From: Leptospira noguchii serovar Panama str. CZ214
GTDB taxonomy: Bacteria > Spirochaetota > Leptospiria > Leptospirales > Leptospiraceae
NCBI RefSeq assembly: GCF_000306255.2
Contig: NZ_AKWY02000026.1
Coordinates: forward strand, 143,373 to 207,372
Length of the DNA stretch: 64,000 bases
Reading direction: 5' to 3'
Part shown: positions 60,276 through 64,000 of the stretch, piece after piece
Layout of the letters: each line of letters starts with the position of its first letter
Position numbering within the stretch: the first letter of the stretch is position 1
Notes under the pieces: model-generated
What the model saw: only the letters and a program-made list of their open reading frames with translations
The model's database searches: none
Told to the model about the DNA's origin: nothing
Made by a program: the position numbers and the translations under genes

Positions 60276-61002
60276 TATTGATCGCAAAATTAAACTATTG
60301 AAATTAATTCCATTGGAATAGTTTAATAATTTTATATAATGATCAAAAGATTCTTTTGGGATGGAAATGTTGTTCTCCTTGCTTATGAGTGATGCTATAA
60401 GATTATATAATAAAATATTACTCTTTAAATTGTAAAGTTCTTCAGAAACGTTTATGTCTGGATATGTGATGTAACCTTTGGCGTTTCCGGTCCTAATCGA
60501 ATCGGGATGTGTAGGTTCAAATAAATATCTTTGATTAGGGTTTTCGGAAATTAAATAAGAGCCATCTTCTTGTAATTGTATAGTTCTTTTTTTATAGGAT
60601 ATTGTATTTACATTTAAAAGATTTTTATAATTTTGTTCTATGCGTACCATCTGAATTATTAAAAAATATTCTAATTTATGAATATTATAGATATTGTTTG
60701 TGAAAAGTATTGCAGAATTTGTGCCAGAGAATTGAACATTGGATTTACTTAGAAAATCTTCTACAAAAGGTTTTTGAGCTCGATCAACAAGAATTCTTAT
60801 ATTTTGAGGGCGGATGCTACAATTAAAAACAAATATAGATATTAGAGTTGTTGAAAAATTAATTCTCAATCAGTTTCTGTTTCATGGAAACGGTAAATTA
60901 AAGCAGTTTTTTGATCTGAATTATGGAATTTTTCAACAACTCTATTAATAATATTATGAATTTCTCAAATAATCGGGAATTGGTATATAATAAATTTCTC
61001 AT
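60258..61002 (-). pseudogene. Lipoprotein gene disrupted by a MITE in its signal peptide
   Basis: The present frame (60258-60869) would start at a TTG inside the MITE and read RINFSTTLISIFVFNCSIRP. With the MITE and one TA removed, the flanking DNA reads from ATG 61002 as RNLLYTNSRLFEKFIILLI, then ISIFVFNC, a standard lipobox signal. The insertion adds 100 bp and shifts the frame. Downstream is a soluble domain (KPFVEDFLSKSNVQFSGTNS, TIQLQEDGSYLISENPNQRY) of no known family. The 3' MITE copy replaces the last native codon and stop (native end SII, now SIELLKN). Expression from the TTG would yield a marginal signal peptide. Confidence 0.8.
60845..60942. repeat. MITE-like palindromic element, copy 10, inside a signal-peptide region
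   Basis: 98 bp, TA at 60843-60844 and 60943-60944. Left GAGTTGTTGAAAAATTAATT, right GGAATTTTTCAACAACTC, the best-preserved copy. Removing 60845-60942 and one TA joins the flanks into a continuous lipoprotein signal-peptide frame starting at ATG 61002-61000 (minus strand). Confidence 0.93.
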
Positions 61003-61022
61003 AATCTTATTTTGCGAACTAG

Positions 61023-62401
<1,379 letters not shown>

Positions 62402-62498
62402 GTTTAAATTCTCCAAAAACAAAATGAATGAATATTTATAGAAACGAATTTATATTTTTAATTTTAGAAGGTAAAGGAAATTCGAAAGAAAGTTTTTA

Positions 62499-62544
<46 letters not shown>

Positions 62545-62558
62545 TCTCGATTTGAGGG

Positions 62559-63331
<773 letters not shown>

Positions 63332-63346
63332 TTCTCACAAATTCTC

Positions 63347-63385
63347 GCGGAGAGGAGTTCGATTCTCCGCAAATTGAAACTTTTT
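63347..63385 (+). terminator. Hairpin after fabG, possible terminator
   Basis: Inverted repeat GCGGAGA (63347-63353) and TCTCCGC (63364-63370), loop of 10 bases, followed after 10 bases by CTTTTTG. It lies 16 bp beyond the fabG stop. The T tract is not directly adjacent, so efficiency is uncertain. Confidence 0.4.
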
Positions 63386-63978
63386 GAATTTGTCTAAAGC
63401 GACCTCCGAAATTCAACGATCCGATTTTTTCATAACTCCCGGTTTTTAAAATATATTATATTTTTCTAAAATAGTATGAATGCAGGAACTGCTTCGTTTT
63501 AGTTTTTCCGAGCGCGGATTTAAGTTCGAACCGTTTGATTTTTATGATAAAATTATTCAGTTTTGGCACATGCCGCTTTCGTTTTCTTGCAAAATGATTG
63601 AGAGAACTCTTACAAATTTAGATTTCGTTGCAGACTGTGAGGTTTTCTGTGTAACGTGTTTGAAGCGAATGTTTGGTCGCCAAAATTATTTTCTAAAGTT
63701 TTGCTTAAAAATCTTTCCGAAAAGTGTGAGTTCCCACATTCAAGGCTAAATTTGAAATCTCGAATCTCTCCATTCAAAGAAATTAGTCCTAAAACCGTTC
63801 AATTCTGGGACTTTGTCCATTTTTTAAGAAAACTTCAATGTAGATCATTCACTTTAGTTTATATATCTTTTGGGGTTATTTCGAAAACGGAATGTAAATT
63901 GAAGGTCGATTTTCTATTTAAAACCTGGCACATCGTATGTTGGATTTTCGTAAACCCTAATGAAGAGAGGTTTATGAA

Positions 63979-64000
63979 ATGAAAGAAAATTTGTGGATTC
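63979..64000 (+). CDS. Possible start of a gene running out of the window
   Basis: ATG at 63979 with GAGAGG 8 bases upstream begins MKENLWI before the window ends. Too short to judge; listed because the ribosome site is good. Confidence 0.3.

Larger units (their letters stand above)
63332..64000. repeat. Downstream region of fabG, repeat-like
   Basis: After a hairpin at 63347-63370, the rest holds no supported gene until the window end; frames at 63480 and 63656 lack ribosome sites. AGTGTGAGTTCCCACATTC near 63722 is one more GTGGGAACT-type copy. Confidence 0.45.

Noticed and set aside
63347..63375. A tRNA-like T-arm (GGAGTTCGATTCTCC) after fabG
   Set aside because: No matching acceptor stem, anticodon arm or D-arm could be found on either side; the sequence is better explained as a hairpin.
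63480..63982. Two overlapping frames at the window end
   Set aside because: They lack start signals and family features, and include a repeat copy.

Overview
The window is AT-rich chromosomal DNA from a pathogenic Leptospira, most likely of the L. interrogans/kirschneri/noguchii group. The evidence is a PF07598 (DUF1561, 'virulence-modifying') toxin gene, a member of the leptospiral sphingomyelinase-like family, many lipoproteins with relaxed lipoboxes ending in Asn-Cys or Ser-Cys, frequent TTG starts, and intergenic regions full of decayed repeats. The species is inferred; no rRNA is present to confirm it.

Layout. 1-2.6 kb: the end of an IS630-type element, a CDS remnant, an unknown gene and an EAL phosphodiesterase with a YkuI-type sensor. 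2.9-3.8 kb: a complete IS5-family element. 3.9-6.7 kb: OMP, FecR and ECF sigma factor in one operon. 7-8.3 kb: a lipoprotein. 9-10.4 kb: an overlapping pair, ImmA/IrrE peptidase and class III cyclase-like protein. 10.4-14.6 kb: dusA, a lipoprotein and mnmC. 15.5-19.3 kb: small membrane, methyltransferase and secreted proteins. 20-22.7 kb: a sphingomyelinase-like gene with degenerate catalytic residues, cut by an IS630-family element. 23.6-26.3 kb: MFS efflux, RibD-like reductase and an exported protein. 27.2-30.6 kb: ArsR, DoxX-like and four SRPBCC proteins. 32-35.9 kb: thioesterase, Mrr-type restriction enzyme, a truncated gene, DUF4256 and an ABC ATPase. 35.9-42.8 kb: a minus-strand TPR operon and a plus-strand run ccmA-ccmB-ccmC, response regulator-PP2C phosphatase, purC-purS-purQ. 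43.5-47 kb: di-haem peroxidase, cupredoxin, cytochrome c, then a chemoreceptor. 48-57 kb: a Ycf48-like lipoprotein, MAPEG, PhoU, a WGR protein and an SPFH lipoprotein. 57.6-59.6 kb: the PF07598 gene, broken by one in-frame TGA. 60-63.3 kb: a lipoprotein gene hit by two small transposons, a nucleotidyltransferase, an esterase and a fabG-type reductase.

The most notable structure lies between the genes. Ten copies of a palindromic element of about 86-101 bp (TIR GAGTTGTTGAAAAATT, TA target) behave as a MITE. At 60.8 kb, removing one copy plus one TA in silico restores a complete lipoprotein signal peptide in frame, which is direct evidence of transposition. A second small element (278 bp, 16-bp TIRs, 9-bp target duplication) lies at 47.1 kb. 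A GTGGGAACT-cored repeat family fills many intergenic regions, and a GC-rich repeat with a CCGGACCG core and a 35-bp tandem repeat are also present. Together with three IS copies and at least three broken genes, this points to a genome undergoing IS and MITE-driven decay.
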